Assembly (NCBI RefSeq): GCF_003254585.1
Contig: NZ_QJGZ01000033.1
Location: 1 to 64,000 of the forward strand
Source of the DNA: Flavobacterium sharifuzzamanii
Lineage (GTDB): Bacteria > Bacteroidota > Bacteroidia > Flavobacteriales > Flavobacteriaceae
DNA length: 64,000 bases
Reading direction: 5' to 3'
Shown: positions 8,786 through 18,010 of the stretch, piece by piece
Layout of the letters: each line of letters starts with the position of its first letter
How positions within the stretch are numbered: position 1 is the first letter of the stretch
Position numbers and translations under genes: made by a program
The notes under the pieces: model-generated
What the model was told of the DNA's origin: nothing
The model's input: only the letters and a program-made list of their open reading frames with translations
The model's database searches: none

Positions 8786-10009
8786 ATGAAAACCAAAAAA
8801 CAATTTTTAGGTTTGCTAATTATAATCAGCTGTAACTTGTTTGCACAAGATTGTAAGTGTGATCAACTTTTGCAAGATGGACTTTATTCATTTACTAAAA
8901 TGACAAAGACCGAGTCTTTCAGTAGGGATTTAAGAACTTACTATTTGTCTGATACTTTTAAGACAGATATGAAAAGCGGAAAATGGGGAAGCTCACTTAC
9001 CATTCCCATTAAAGGAATTCCGTTTTCAATAGGAATGAATGACAGCGATCAGAAATTTTCTGAGTTAAGAACTAGTCTTTTGGAAATTAGTGAATTAAAT
9101 ATTGATGAGGGAAGTGTGCAAGCATCGTTTGGATCCGTTCCTAATACAAGTCTTTATGATGCTTTTGTTGAGTGTAACAAAATATGTTATCAAAACGGCT
9201 CCGGATTTATTCAGGGAAAGAATCTAGAGACAGAAGATGCTGTTGTCTTTACAATATACTACAAGCCATCATCTCCAACAGATCCGATGCCGGTTGTTAC
9301 CAATTTTAATATTTTGCCTGAAGGTAATCTTGTCAGCGGAGGTCTCAGTGTCAATCAGAAATTGGCAGGTTTCACAACATTAATTACGTGTAAACGTCCA
9401 ATTGATAAAGATCTGGTTTTGACTCTTCAGACAGACAGGGGAGGAATTACCAGTAAGGCATACGCACAAGAAAGTATTTCATCTGGCAAAGAAATCCCGA
9501 TTGGCACTGTTATTTCATCTTATTTAAATTTTGAGCAGTTTAATACTGTTACAAAAAACAATGAAAAAAGCCCTGGTGGAATTTGGACTTCAAACAAAAG
9601 TAAATGGTCACCTTGTGATGGCAGACCAGTTCCTAATTCGAAATTTCAAGCATTGACCTCTCAATCTTTGATACCAGATCTTAGAGGGGTGTTTGTAAGA
9701 GGATTGAATATATTTGATCCTAATCAGCCTGTTACGCCTATGACAGGAGAAAGAGGGGATTGGGATAGTCGTATTGTTGGAAGCTACCAGTCAGATTCAT
9801 TTCAGGGGCATAAACATATTGACCAAGATAAAATAGCCATCTATTATGGCAAAGAATCCCCAAATGATCCTCATCAAAGGCATAATGTTACTGGTACTCC
9901 AGCAAACAATACTGCAGGGACTGTAAACGCTGGTTATGGCGCTCCAAGAATTAGCAATGAAACCAGACCAAAAAATATATCACTTTATTATTATATCAGG
10001 ATAAATTAG
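8786..10009 (+). CDS. Secreted protein with phage tail-collar-like C-terminal domain
   Basis: The 407-aa protein starts with a signal peptide (residues 5-21, ending LFAQ). The central part is beta-rich and unrecognised. The C-terminal ~170 residues resemble tail-collar/short tail-fibre tip proteins: KWSPCDGRPVPNSKF, then LIPDLRGVFVRGLN, QGHKH and a final SNETRPKNISLYYYIRI. In phage and exported relatives this module forms receptor-binding or adhesive trimers. Here the signal peptide means that it is exported by the cell and is not part of a virion. A good terminator follows. Role inferred: surface adhesin or exported fibre. Confidence 0.75.
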   Translation: MKTKKQFLGLLIIISCNLFAQDCKCDQLLQDGLYSFTKMTKTESFSRDLRTYYLSDTFKTDMKSGKWGSSLTIPIKGIPFSIGMNDSDQKFSELRTSLLEISELNIDEGSVQASFGSVPNTSLYDAFVECNKICYQNGSGFIQGKNLETEDAVVFTIYYKPSSPTDPMPVVTNFNILPEGNLVSGGLSVNQKLAGFTTLITCKRPIDKDLVLTLQTDRGGITSKAYAQESISSGKEIPIGTVISSYLNFEQFNTVTKNNEKSPGGIWTSNKSKWSPCDGRPVPNSKFQALTSQSLIPDLRGVFVRGLNIFDPNQPVTPMTGERGDWDSRIVGSYQSDSFQGHKHIDQDKIAIYYGKESPNDPHQRHNVTGTPANNTAGTVNAGYGAPRISNETRPKNISLYYYIRIN

Positions 10010-10037
10010 AAAACTCGTTTGTTATCAAATAGAAAAT

Positions 10038-10070
10038 TTAAGGGTGCATTTGCGCCCTTAATTATTTTTC
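10038..10070 (+). terminator. Rho-independent terminator
   Basis: AAGGGTGC (10040-10047) pairs with GCGCCCTT (10052-10059; one G-T) around a 4-base loop, followed by a T-rich tract. It ends the tail-collar-like gene. Confidence 0.8.
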
Positions 10071-10186
10071 CTTCTTTAGATAGTACGAATTCAGTTTTCG
10101 CTACGAAGAAATATTATTCTTATTAATGAAGATTATTTGAGAAATCTTTTCCTTATCAATTCATTACTTAGGAAAAAAGAAATACT

Positions 10187-10201
10187 TAGGAACTTTACCT
10201 A
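10187..10201. promoter_or_regulatory. Inverted repeat TAGG-N7-CCTA, copy 3 (candidate operator)
   Basis: The palindrome extends to CTTAGG-N7-CCTAAG at 10185-10203. It ends 13 bases before the promoter-like TATGTTTG, compared with 22 bases for copy 2 and its promoter element. The difference is close to one helical turn, so a bound regulator would face the same side of RNA polymerase. Confidence 0.5.
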
Positions 10202-10214
10202 AGCCTAGTAAATT

Positions 10215-10222
10215 TATGTTTG
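10215..10222 (+). promoter_or_regulatory. Candidate promoter -7 element
   Basis: TATGTTTG fits TAnnTTTG exactly and sits just downstream of the inverted repeat. If used, it gives a leader of about 220 bases before the outer-membrane protein. A second match, TAACTTTG at 10345-10352, would give a leader of about 90 bases. Confidence 0.35.
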
Positions 10223-10451
10223 ATAGCATTTTTATTTTTAGATAATGCGTATGTTTTTTTAGAAATACCGTATAAATGTGGTTTCATTTTATAATTTGAA
10301 ACATAATTGGCTTGGCAATATAGCTGAAAATCAATTTTGTAAGATAACTTTGGTGAGAAATAAGCCACTAATGCAAACTCTAATTATTTTTGATTAAGCT
10401 GACGGGCTTGAGAATAATAAATCCCTTTATTACAAACTAAAATTAAAAACT

Positions 10452-11102
10452 ATGAAAAAGTATCATTTATTAGTTGTCTTTTTTTTCTTTTCACTGGCAA
10501 TGTCAGCACAAAGCAGCCAGTCATTTTTGCTTAATCTGTACGGAGGGTATACTTTTTCCGACAGAGTAGATTTCGATTCCTCTTATGGAAAGGTGGAAGA
10601 TGGTTTTGAGTATGGCTTAGGTTTAGAATATTTTATAATGGATAATGCATCTATAGAATTAAAATATAACAGACTTGATACACACATGCCTCTGTATACA
10701 AAAATACCTTTAAACAATGGTAATATTCCCGCTGGATCTCAGGTTAATGTTGGAGATGATAAAGGTGCTATCAACTATATACTAGCAGACTATACTTATT
10801 ATTTTGGTTCAAGTTCACAAAAGGCGCTTCCTTTTCTTGGTGCAGGTTTAGGAGTAGCAATTCTTGAAACACCTAAAAGCGGTAGCGGAACGTATTTCGC
10901 TTGGGAGATAAAAGGTGGTGTGAAAGTAAAAACAAATTCGCCATTGTCAATTAATCTTCATGCTTACTTGCAATCTATGTCGGCAGCTGTTGGATATGAC
11001 TATTACTGGGATTACTATTGGGGACCAGTGGCAGTAACTGATTATGCATCAACATTTCAGTTTGGGCTAGGCGCTTCGTTGAGCTACGATTTCAGCAAAT
11101 AA
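10452..11102 (+). CDS. Outer-membrane beta-barrel protein
   Basis: The 216-aa protein has a signal peptide (residues 4-19, ending MSAQ). The mature part has alternating aromatic/hydrophobic beta-strands (FLLNLYGGYTF, YGLGLEYFI, ASIELKYNRL, FLGAGLGVAIL). It ends in Phe-Ser-Lys after a final strand, FGLGASLSYDF. The pattern is that of the small 8-stranded OmpA/opacity-like barrel family. It is monocistronic, with a promoter-like region before it and a strong terminator after it. The cargo or ligand is unknown. Confidence 0.8.
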   Translation: MKKYHLLVVFFFFSLAMSAQSSQSFLLNLYGGYTFSDRVDFDSSYGKVEDGFEYGLGLEYFIMDNASIELKYNRLDTHMPLYTKIPLNNGNIPAGSQVNVGDDKGAINYILADYTYYFGSSSQKALPFLGAGLGVAILETPKSGSGTYFAWEIKGGVKVKTNSPLSINLHAYLQSMSAAVGYDYYWDYYWGPVAVTDYASTFQFGLGASLSYDFSK

Positions 11103-11199
11103 TAATAACTTAGGTATTAGACTCTTAAAAGAGACTTAGAAGTTTCTCAAGATTCTTAGTATAAAAAATACCAGAAGTTATTGATTGTGTATGGATAAA

Positions 11200-11233
11200 G
11201 ACAGATATCTTTGATATCTGTCTTCTTTTTTTA
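11200..11233 (+). terminator. Rho-independent terminator
   Basis: A perfect 10-bp stem (GACAGATATC, 11200-11209, with its complement 11213-11222) has a 3-base loop and is followed by a T-rich run ending near 11233. Confidence 0.85.
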
Positions 11234-11330
11234 TGAAATTGTGATTCTGCTGTGCAAACTTTGAGCAGTATTTTTATATACTATTTCGAAGTTTATTGAT
11301 AAAATACACCAAAGATTTCTCCATATTATT

Positions 11331-11972
11331 TTAAATAGATGATAAAAGAGTTGTATTCTTGTTTTTGAAACTGCAAAATGTAAAATTCTGTATTTTATCA
11401 TTAGGAGTTGTATGATTTACGGTAATACAAGAGATTTTCTCAAATTTATTTTCAAACTTTTCAGTCAATGTCTGCTCAGAGTATTGCTTAATTTCAAGTC
11501 CGCTACATTTAGTGGGGCCGTTTTCTGAAAACGTTCCAATTATCAGGAAACCATTTACTGTCTGCTGTACAATATCCAGATATTTTGAAGTTTCTTCTTG
11601 TGTTGTCAAAAAATGAAAAGTTGCTCTATCGTGCCAAACATCATAGGCTCTTTCTGGTTGGAAATTAGTAATATCACTTATTATCCAAGTTACTTTTTGC
11701 GCTTGTTCTCCTAAACGTTTTTGTGCTCTTTCAATCGCTTTTGCTGAAATGTCCAAAACAGTAATATTCTTGTAGCCTAGTTTCAGTAAATGATCTACAA
11801 GTTTACTGTCACCACCACCCACATCAATAATGTGAGCTTCTTTGGTTAACTCAAGAGAAGCAATAAAATTGAGTGAAGTTTCAGGTATTTCTTGTGTCCA
11901 GCTTACCTCGCTAGGGGTTTTGGTTTCGTAAACAGTTTCCCAATGTTCTTTATTTTTATTAGTATCTGCCAT
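11331..11972 (-). CDS. Class I SAM-dependent methyltransferase
   Basis: This 213-aa protein has the Rossmann methyltransferase signature: motif I HIIDVGGGDSKLV (47-59), an acidic strand-2 end in ITVLDIS, and motif IV-like DVWHDRATFHFLT. The N-terminus, HWETVYETKTPSEVSW, is typical of small cytosolic methyltransferases of the thiopurine/tellurite-resistance-like group. The acceptor substrate cannot be told. It is a single gene facing left and converges with the outer-membrane protein gene. Confidence 0.85.
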   Translation of the reverse strand: MADTNKNKEHWETVYETKTPSEVSWTQEIPETSLNFIASLELTKEAHIIDVGGGDSKLVDHLLKLGYKNITVLDISAKAIERAQKRLGEQAQKVTWIISDITNFQPERAYDVWHDRATFHFLTTQEETSKYLDIVQQTVNGFLIIGTFSENGPTKCSGLEIKQYSEQTLTEKFENKFEKISCITVNHTTPNDKIQNFTFCSFKNKNTTLLSSI

Positions 11973-12144
11973 GATGTGTTTTTAACTTGAATTGTTTATG
12001 ATGTTTAAATTGTGGTATTCTAAAGTTTCTAATTATATCAATATTCTGATACTACAAATTTCAGCAGTTTATTTTTCTTGCACAGTTACTTTAGTCACAA
12101 AAGTGTTTTTATTGATAAAATGAAGTTTATAAATATTCTGTTTA

Positions 12145-12180
12145 ACAAAAAAAGCTGTCCTTTTGAGACAGCTTCTTTTT
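12145..12180 (-). terminator. Bidirectional rho-independent terminator after the SusC/SusD pair
   Basis: AAGCTGTC (12152-12159) pairs with GACAGCTT (12167-12174) around a 7-base loop. A-runs and T-runs flank both sides, so the hairpin can act on either strand. In the minus direction it lies about 90 bases beyond the susD-like stop codon. Confidence 0.8.
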
Positions 12181-12263
12181 ATTATAAAATTTCGAAAGAT
12201 TAATTTGAAGGCTCAATGAAGTCATTATCAATATTCTTTCGCTTCTAAATGGATCAAAGAAGA

Positions 12264-14267
12264 TTAAATTTTACTTTCATCTTCAACGGCATCCTGCCAT
12301 TTATCCCATACTTTAACACCTGCATCATATCCATCATAACCAAAATTCTGGCTTAGCTGACCTTTGATATTAGGTTCAATAGCAAGTCTATACGGAATTG
12401 GCCAGTAATTGTTGCGTTTGTCCATCGAATAAAACTTTACACCTGGTTTAAGAGAAATTCCAGCTGGATATTTATTGTAAAGCGTGTAATGAACAATACG
12501 CTGCCACCAGTAACTTCCGCCAGTTGCATCTTTTCCTGATTGCTTATCCCAAGTGTCTTTGTTATAGGTATTTCCCCATTCATCTGCTTTTCCGCTTAGA
12601 GCCAAACAGTGTGAGATACGTTTTAACTCTACATTTCTCCATTCTTCCATATAAAGCTCTCTTCCTCTTTCTGCACAAATATCACCAATTGTTACTGTGG
12701 TATACATTCTTGAAGCTTTTGCTCGAGCTCTTACTACATTCACATCTTGAGCTGCTCCAGAAACATTGCCTTGATAAAAACGAGCTTCAGCACGTAATAA
12801 ATAAGTTTCTGCTAAACGATAGATATACATATGTGCACTTGCTCCTGCAGTAGCACCTTGAAAGTCATTTGCTGCTGGATTTGCTTCGGCCACAACATCA
12901 TGATAAAAGATTTTGTAATGAGGAAAATCAAACCAGTCACGAATAGAATCTTGTGCCAACAATTTCCCAGACGCATCTTTCATTCTAAAATTTTGTCCAG
13001 CCCATGTTGCACTTCCTCCAGCTCCAGGAGCATATTTAAGATCTTCCATATTTACCCAGTTACCAACAGTGCTGTTATGTCTAAGATCGACCTTGTCTTC
13101 AACACCATTAACAACCCACATAGGATGCTGTGAATAGTAAGAGCCACTAATTGTACCAATACCACGACCGATTGCTCTTTGGTAATCATACTTTGCATTA
13201 TAATTGTTTTTATCATTCGATGGAAAACGAGGCGCTGCTGTTTTACCATCAGGAGTAATTAAGTTGGCATCATTCCAGTTTGGACCAAAAATTCTCATAG
13301 AAGAAAATGCTAAAAACGATTGTGCTCCTCCATTTGGTGCTACTAAGATAGCCTCTGTATTAGAACCAATTACTTTATTTTCTGGCCTGTGCAAATCCCA
13401 AATTACATTTCTTGTAATAGGCCATGCAGTAGGATTTCCTCCCGGATCAAAAATTCCTAAATTCCCTTGTACTAAAGAATAGCCTGATTGATTGATCAAA
13501 ATATTGGCTTGTGCTTCAGCTTCAGCAAATTTGCCTGATGCCAAATAACATTTAATTAGCAACTGACGGCAAGCACCTTTGCTAATCATTCCAACATATC
13601 CAATTTTTGCTTGTTCTGGCACCCATTCTACAGCTTTTTCCATATCTGCTGTAATCATTTCAATAATAGCTTCTTTTTTAGTAGAATAATAGCTTTGCTT
13701 TGGAACTTCCAAAATTTTAGTAATCAAGGGTATGTCCCCAAATTCATACACTAAGTTTAAATAACGGTATGCTCTATGAAAATAAGCCTGTCCGATATAT
13801 TTGCGTTTAATATCTTCTGATAAGGTTGTTACTTTGTCAATGTAAGTCAACACAGTATTTGCATTCTTAATACCTGTATAAGCTTCAGTCCAAAGAAACC
13901 CAAGATAAATATGTTCTCCACCCGCATCTCTTCTGTAATCCCCAGTAGGGACAATAGTGTTGGCATAATCAGCGATATTACTTCCTGTATCTGTTTTTCC
14001 ATATTGTGCCATATCAGAGAAAAGATACTCCGTTCCAATTGGCACACTAACACCAGAATAACCAAAGTGAATATAGTTATTGCGCAATTGTTTATCGCAC
14101 AATGCTAAAGTTGCCTGCAACCCAGCTTCTGTAGAAAATGTGGTCTCTGGTTCGTAGAACGAAAGCGGATCTGCTTCCAGAAAATCTTTTGAACAAGAAC
14201 TAGAAAGCGCTGCCAATAGTACAAAAGGCACTAGTCTTGAAATGCTATTTTTTATATATTTTTTCAT
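12264..14267 (-). CDS. SusD/RagB-family nutrient-binding outer-membrane lipoprotein
   Basis: The 667-aa lipoprotein has its lipobox LSSSC at Cys25, followed by the family-typical KDFLEADPLSFYEPETTF. TPR-like helical repeats are interspersed (YLNLVYEFGDIPLI; LRAEARFYQGN; RELYMEEWRNVELKR). SusD proteins sit on the cell surface, cap the partner SusC barrel and capture oligosaccharides or peptides. The SusC partner lies 12 bases upstream. No glycoside hydrolase, sulfatase or regulator typical of a polysaccharide-utilisation locus is adjacent, so the substrate cannot be predicted. Confidence 0.95.
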   Translation of the reverse strand: MKKYIKNSISRLVPFVLLAALSSSCSKDFLEADPLSFYEPETTFSTEAGLQATLALCDKQLRNNYIHFGYSGVSVPIGTEYLFSDMAQYGKTDTGSNIADYANTIVPTGDYRRDAGGEHIYLGFLWTEAYTGIKNANTVLTYIDKVTTLSEDIKRKYIGQAYFHRAYRYLNLVYEFGDIPLITKILEVPKQSYYSTKKEAIIEMITADMEKAVEWVPEQAKIGYVGMISKGACRQLLIKCYLASGKFAEAEAQANILINQSGYSLVQGNLGIFDPGGNPTAWPITRNVIWDLHRPENKVIGSNTEAILVAPNGGAQSFLAFSSMRIFGPNWNDANLITPDGKTAAPRFPSNDKNNYNAKYDYQRAIGRGIGTISGSYYSQHPMWVVNGVEDKVDLRHNSTVGNWVNMEDLKYAPGAGGSATWAGQNFRMKDASGKLLAQDSIRDWFDFPHYKIFYHDVVAEANPAANDFQGATAGASAHMYIYRLAETYLLRAEARFYQGNVSGAAQDVNVVRARAKASRMYTTVTIGDICAERGRELYMEEWRNVELKRISHCLALSGKADEWGNTYNKDTWDKQSGKDATGGSYWWQRIVHYTLYNKYPAGISLKPGVKFYSMDKRNNYWPIPYRLAIEPNIKGQLSQNFGYDGYDAGVKVWDKWQDAVEDESKI

Positions 14268-14279
14268 TGTTGAATAATT

Positions 14280-17200
14280 TTAAAGTTGGAAATTAAAACC
14301 TAAATTAAACTGTCTCGTAGCCAATCCTCCTGTTTCTGGATCTCCATAATATTTCCATTCTTTAGAAGCAGCCCATGTTGCCACGTTTTGAACAGAAGCA
14401 TAGATTTTTATACTTTTAATATGCACTTTATCCATAAGATCTTTTGGGAGTGTATAGGCTAGTGAAATATTGTCAAGACGAATAAAACTGCGGTCATATA
14501 ATCTTCCTGGCGCAACTGGAGTTCCAGCAGGTCCTTTAGCATCAAGACGTGCCCATTCATTTGTTGGGTTGTCAAGTGTCCAATACGGATTTAAATAAGG
14601 GTTGAAATTGAATTTATACAAACTAGAATCATTGAAAGTATTCATATAATTGGAATCAAGAGATTTGCCTCCCATATTAGAATACATGCTGATACCCAAA
14701 TCCCAATTTTTATAAATTTTGAAATCATTACGCAACATCCATTGTACTGGAGGATTTGAATTTCCTAAAAACTGTTTGTCTTTTTCATTATAAACGGCTT
14801 TTTTATAAGGATTTCCATCTGCATCTACCGCATCTACATCATCTGCTGTATAGCTGTTTGCTACTTTTGGATCTCCAGGACGCTGTCCGTATTTTTGAGC
14901 CTCTTTCCATTCATCTTTTTGCCAAATTCCAGTTACTTTATAATCCCAGATTTGAGTGATTGGTCTTCCTATAAACCATCCATTAGCTGAGTCATCTCCT
15001 TCTTTTTTTCCAACAACATTACCGCTTGCATCCTTAATGTCTACCATATTGCCATACAGTGACACAATTTTATTCTCGTTATAAGAGATTCCGAATGAAG
15101 TACGCCATTCAAAGTTTGGTTTTCTCATGTTTAGCGTATTAAGACTCAATTCAATACCTTGATTTTGTACTTCTCCAAGGTTAGTAGCAATTGTTGAAAA
15201 CCCCGTAAAACCAGGCAAAGATTGGCTCATAATCATGTCATGAGTAGATGATCTGTAGGCGTCTATAGTAGCAGTAATACGATCATGTAAGAAACCTAAA
15301 TCAAGACCGATGTTTGTTGAAGTTGTTTTTTCCCATTCCAAATTTGGATTCGCCATACGGTCGAGAGATAAATACTTTATTTCAAGTGCTTTTCCTGAAG
15401 CATCTAGATACCCCATTGTTCCTGTATTTACCAAGTTTGCTAAAGAAACATACGGATCAACAAGCGTTCTGTTTCCATTTTGCCCCCAAGACAAACGCAA
15501 TTTACCTGTACTCATCGCATCCCAGTTAAACCATTTTTCATTTTTGAAGTTCCATGCAACTCCAAAAGAAGGGAAAACCGCATAAGGATTTGAAGCTCCA
15601 AATGCCGAATATCCGTCACGACGTATAGTAGCTGTAAGCATATAACGGTTATCAAACGAATAGAAAAGTCTAGCCATCAATGCATCTGCTGTTTCATGTG
15701 TGTCGTTTGATCTAATAGCACTATTTGCCATTGTTGCCGTATTCACGTAGTGAAATCCTAAAGCATCTGAAGGCTGAATATTATAAGCATCTGTCTCATC
15801 TGACCAATAACGACGTTCTTCAGCTTCCTGAACGAAAGTGGCAATAATGTGGTGTTTTTGAGCAATTGTATAATCCCAAGTTATGGTGTTATTCAGATTA
15901 TAATCAAATCTTGTAGAATTGTTTCTGTTTACCCCTGTAGTAGCTGCAGGCCAGTTTGGATTCTGCGTAGATCTGAAATAACGGTCGTGAAAAAATTGGT
16001 AACGAGGAGCAATATTAAATGTATAAGTAATACCTGCTGGCAAACTTACTTTAGCATTAAAAATAGTATTCAATGTTACATATCCTGTCTCTTTATCAAT
16101 AAATTGACGCTCGTAATAATAGTTATAATTCTGTCCAGAAACATTTTTCCCCATCGGCTGTCTTTCATAGTTTCCATTTGCATCTATAAAAGTTCCAAAC
16201 GGACTGGTTCTCATCATATTATTAAACCCAGAACGTGTATCTAGAGAAGGGGTAACATCTCCATCAGATCGATCTTGGAAATTGACGTTTAATCCAAGGT
16301 CAAGCCAATCTGTAACTTTAGCATCGACTTTCATGTTAGAACGAGCAGATTTATAGTCATTTCCAACAATCGCTCCTTCTGAAGTTAAATAGCCAAAAGA
16401 CATATAATAATTTACTCTATCGCTTGCACCAGAAATACTCAAATTATTATCATGATTAATTCCTGTTCTAAAAGAGCTGTCACTCCAGTCATGTGTTTTA
16501 TTGGCTAAGAAATTTGCCATCAATGAAGGATCAAAATTTAATCCTAAACGATTTCCCCATACTTCTTTGCTGCTTTTTCCATTTGTTTGAGAAGCAGGCT
16601 GATACGCTAGCCATTGTGCTTCTGTAATGCCCCATTTGGCTAAATCATTTGGATTCGAAAAATACCCAGGTCTGCCATTTGCTACTGTTCCAGCTATAAA
16701 AGCTTCGTATTGTCCGGTAGCTGGATTAACGCCATAGGTTTGAGCAGTTTCCCAATCTTCGCGGTATTTTAAGTAGCCTTCTGGAGAATATACGCTACGA
16801 TAAGCACTCTTGTTGCTAATGGTTGTGTTTGTCGTAAAACTGACCATAGGTTTACCTGTTTTACCTTTTTTAGTTGAGATAAGAATAACTCCCGCAGCCG
16901 CTCTCGAACCGTAAACAGATGAGGCCGAAGCATCTTTTAAGATATCAAGCTGAGCAATATCGTCAGGGTTAATTTCTGAAAGCTCACCATAAAATTGCAT
17001 TCCATCTAGAATAATAAGCGGTGCATTGTGAGGACCACTTTTTTCATCCTTATTAGTACTGGCAGTATAGACAGAAGTCTGCCCACGAATTTGTATTTTT
17101 CCGCCTCCTTTTGCAGAAGGATCATAACCAACTCGGACTCCAGGTGTTCCTCTTAAGATATCCTGAACGGTCTGCGGATTTTGGTTTACTAATCTATCAG

Positions 17201-17672
17201 GAGAAACCTGAGCAATTGCCCCTGTTAAATCCTTTTTCTTCATTTTACCGTATCCTACAACTACAACTTCTTCCAACGAAGCTGTTGCTCTTTGCATTTT
17301 TACGTTTACAGTAGTTTTTCCTTTTACAGAAACCTCAGTATTGGTATACCCCATAAAAGAGAATACTAATACGGCATTTTCATTTTCTACTTTTAAAGAA
17401 AATTTCCCATCAAAATCTGTTAAGGCAGCATTTTTACTTCCTTTTTCTAAAACGGTCACACCTGGGAGCGGCATACCAGTTTCATCACTAATCTGTCCAG
17501 TGATGGTTTTTTGCTGTTGTACATTTTGCGATTTTGCCGCACCTTTAGAACTAATGGCGTATCCGTGGACTTGAGATAAAGAAAACAAAACGCAGAATAG
17601 CATCAATTTTGTTTTCAAACTAAATCCAGATACACCATTAGGACCCATTTTAATCCTGATAAAATTTGTCAT
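14280..17672 (-). CDS. SusC/RagA-family TonB-dependent outer-membrane transporter
   Basis: This 1130-aa receptor has a long signal region (hydrophobic ~24-40). A carboxypeptidase-regulatory-like domain follows (about 55-130; TGQISDETGMPLPGVTV), then a TonB box/plug region (EEVVVVGYGKMKKKDLTGAI, about 134-153; LDILKDASASSVYGSRAA) and a 22-strand barrel ending with ATRQFNLGFNFQL. It imports the ligand captured by the SusD partner, using energy from TonB-ExbBD. The pair is transcribed together from the right. The start at 17672 is the first ATG; a second Met eight codons later is possible. Confidence 0.96.
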   Translation of the reverse strand: MTNFIRIKMGPNGVSGFSLKTKLMLFCVLFSLSQVHGYAISSKGAAKSQNVQQQKTITGQISDETGMPLPGVTVLEKGSKNAALTDFDGKFSLKVENENAVLVFSFMGYTNTEVSVKGKTTVNVKMQRATASLEEVVVVGYGKMKKKDLTGAIAQVSPDRLVNQNPQTVQDILRGTPGVRVGYDPSAKGGGKIQIRGQTSVYTASTNKDEKSGPHNAPLIILDGMQFYGELSEINPDDIAQLDILKDASASSVYGSRAAAGVILISTKKGKTGKPMVSFTTNTTISNKSAYRSVYSPEGYLKYREDWETAQTYGVNPATGQYEAFIAGTVANGRPGYFSNPNDLAKWGITEAQWLAYQPASQTNGKSSKEVWGNRLGLNFDPSLMANFLANKTHDWSDSSFRTGINHDNNLSISGASDRVNYYMSFGYLTSEGAIVGNDYKSARSNMKVDAKVTDWLDLGLNVNFQDRSDGDVTPSLDTRSGFNNMMRTSPFGTFIDANGNYERQPMGKNVSGQNYNYYYERQFIDKETGYVTLNTIFNAKVSLPAGITYTFNIAPRYQFFHDRYFRSTQNPNWPAATTGVNRNNSTRFDYNLNNTITWDYTIAQKHHIIATFVQEAEERRYWSDETDAYNIQPSDALGFHYVNTATMANSAIRSNDTHETADALMARLFYSFDNRYMLTATIRRDGYSAFGASNPYAVFPSFGVAWNFKNEKWFNWDAMSTGKLRLSWGQNGNRTLVDPYVSLANLVNTGTMGYLDASGKALEIKYLSLDRMANPNLEWEKTTSTNIGLDLGFLHDRITATIDAYRSSTHDMIMSQSLPGFTGFSTIATNLGEVQNQGIELSLNTLNMRKPNFEWRTSFGISYNENKIVSLYGNMVDIKDASGNVVGKKEGDDSANGWFIGRPITQIWDYKVTGIWQKDEWKEAQKYGQRPGDPKVANSYTADDVDAVDADGNPYKKAVYNEKDKQFLGNSNPPVQWMLRNDFKIYKNWDLGISMYSNMGGKSLDSNYMNTFNDSSLYKFNFNPYLNPYWTLDNPTNEWARLDAKGPAGTPVAPGRLYDRSFIRLDNISLAYTLPKDLMDKVHIKSIKIYASVQNVATWAASKEWKYYGDPETGGLATRQFNLGFNFQL

Positions 17673-18010
17673 TTTGGTTGGTAATTTGGTTAATTGAATA
17701 GTTAGTTTTGGAAATTGCTTATAACACCAATCAATTGGAGGTAATCAGTAATTTCGTGTGCAAAATTGATTAATAATGACTTTTAGAAGGAGAAATAAAA
17801 TACATTTTTGGGTGCAATAAAGTCCTGAAAATATATTTTCATGGTTTTTTTAGCAATAAAAAATATTTTCTGTAAAAAAAATATTAAAAAAATGAGAATA
17901 AGATGTTTTGCTTTTCAAAACGAAGTTTGAGAAGTGCGCTTGGAATTTGATTTTTAAAATAGGTCTTGAAAAAGCTATTCAATTAATTAACCAAAATTTT
18001 AAAAATAGTA
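17673..18010. other. Upstream region of the SusC/SusD operon
   Basis: These 338 AT-rich bases contain no supported gene. The minus-strand promoter of the SusC/SusD pair should lie here. On that strand CAATTTTG (17761-17768) comes near the TAnnTTTG consensus but differs at its first base. I see no operator-like dyad. Confidence 0.35.

Larger units (their letters stand above)
10071..10451. other. Intergenic region upstream of the outer-membrane protein
   Basis: No ORF is supported in these 381 bases. They contain the third TAGG-N7-CCTA repeat (10187-10201), a second TAGG at 10169-10172, and two matches to the Bacteroidota -7 element (TATGTTTG at 10215-10222 and TAACTTTG at 10345-10352). Confidence 0.5.

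Noticed and set aside
13204..17574. Several plus-strand ORFs of 65-131 codons inside the SusC and SusD genes
   Set aside because: They are antisense shadows of long, well-supported coding regions, with atypical His/Leu/Ser/Phe-rich composition.
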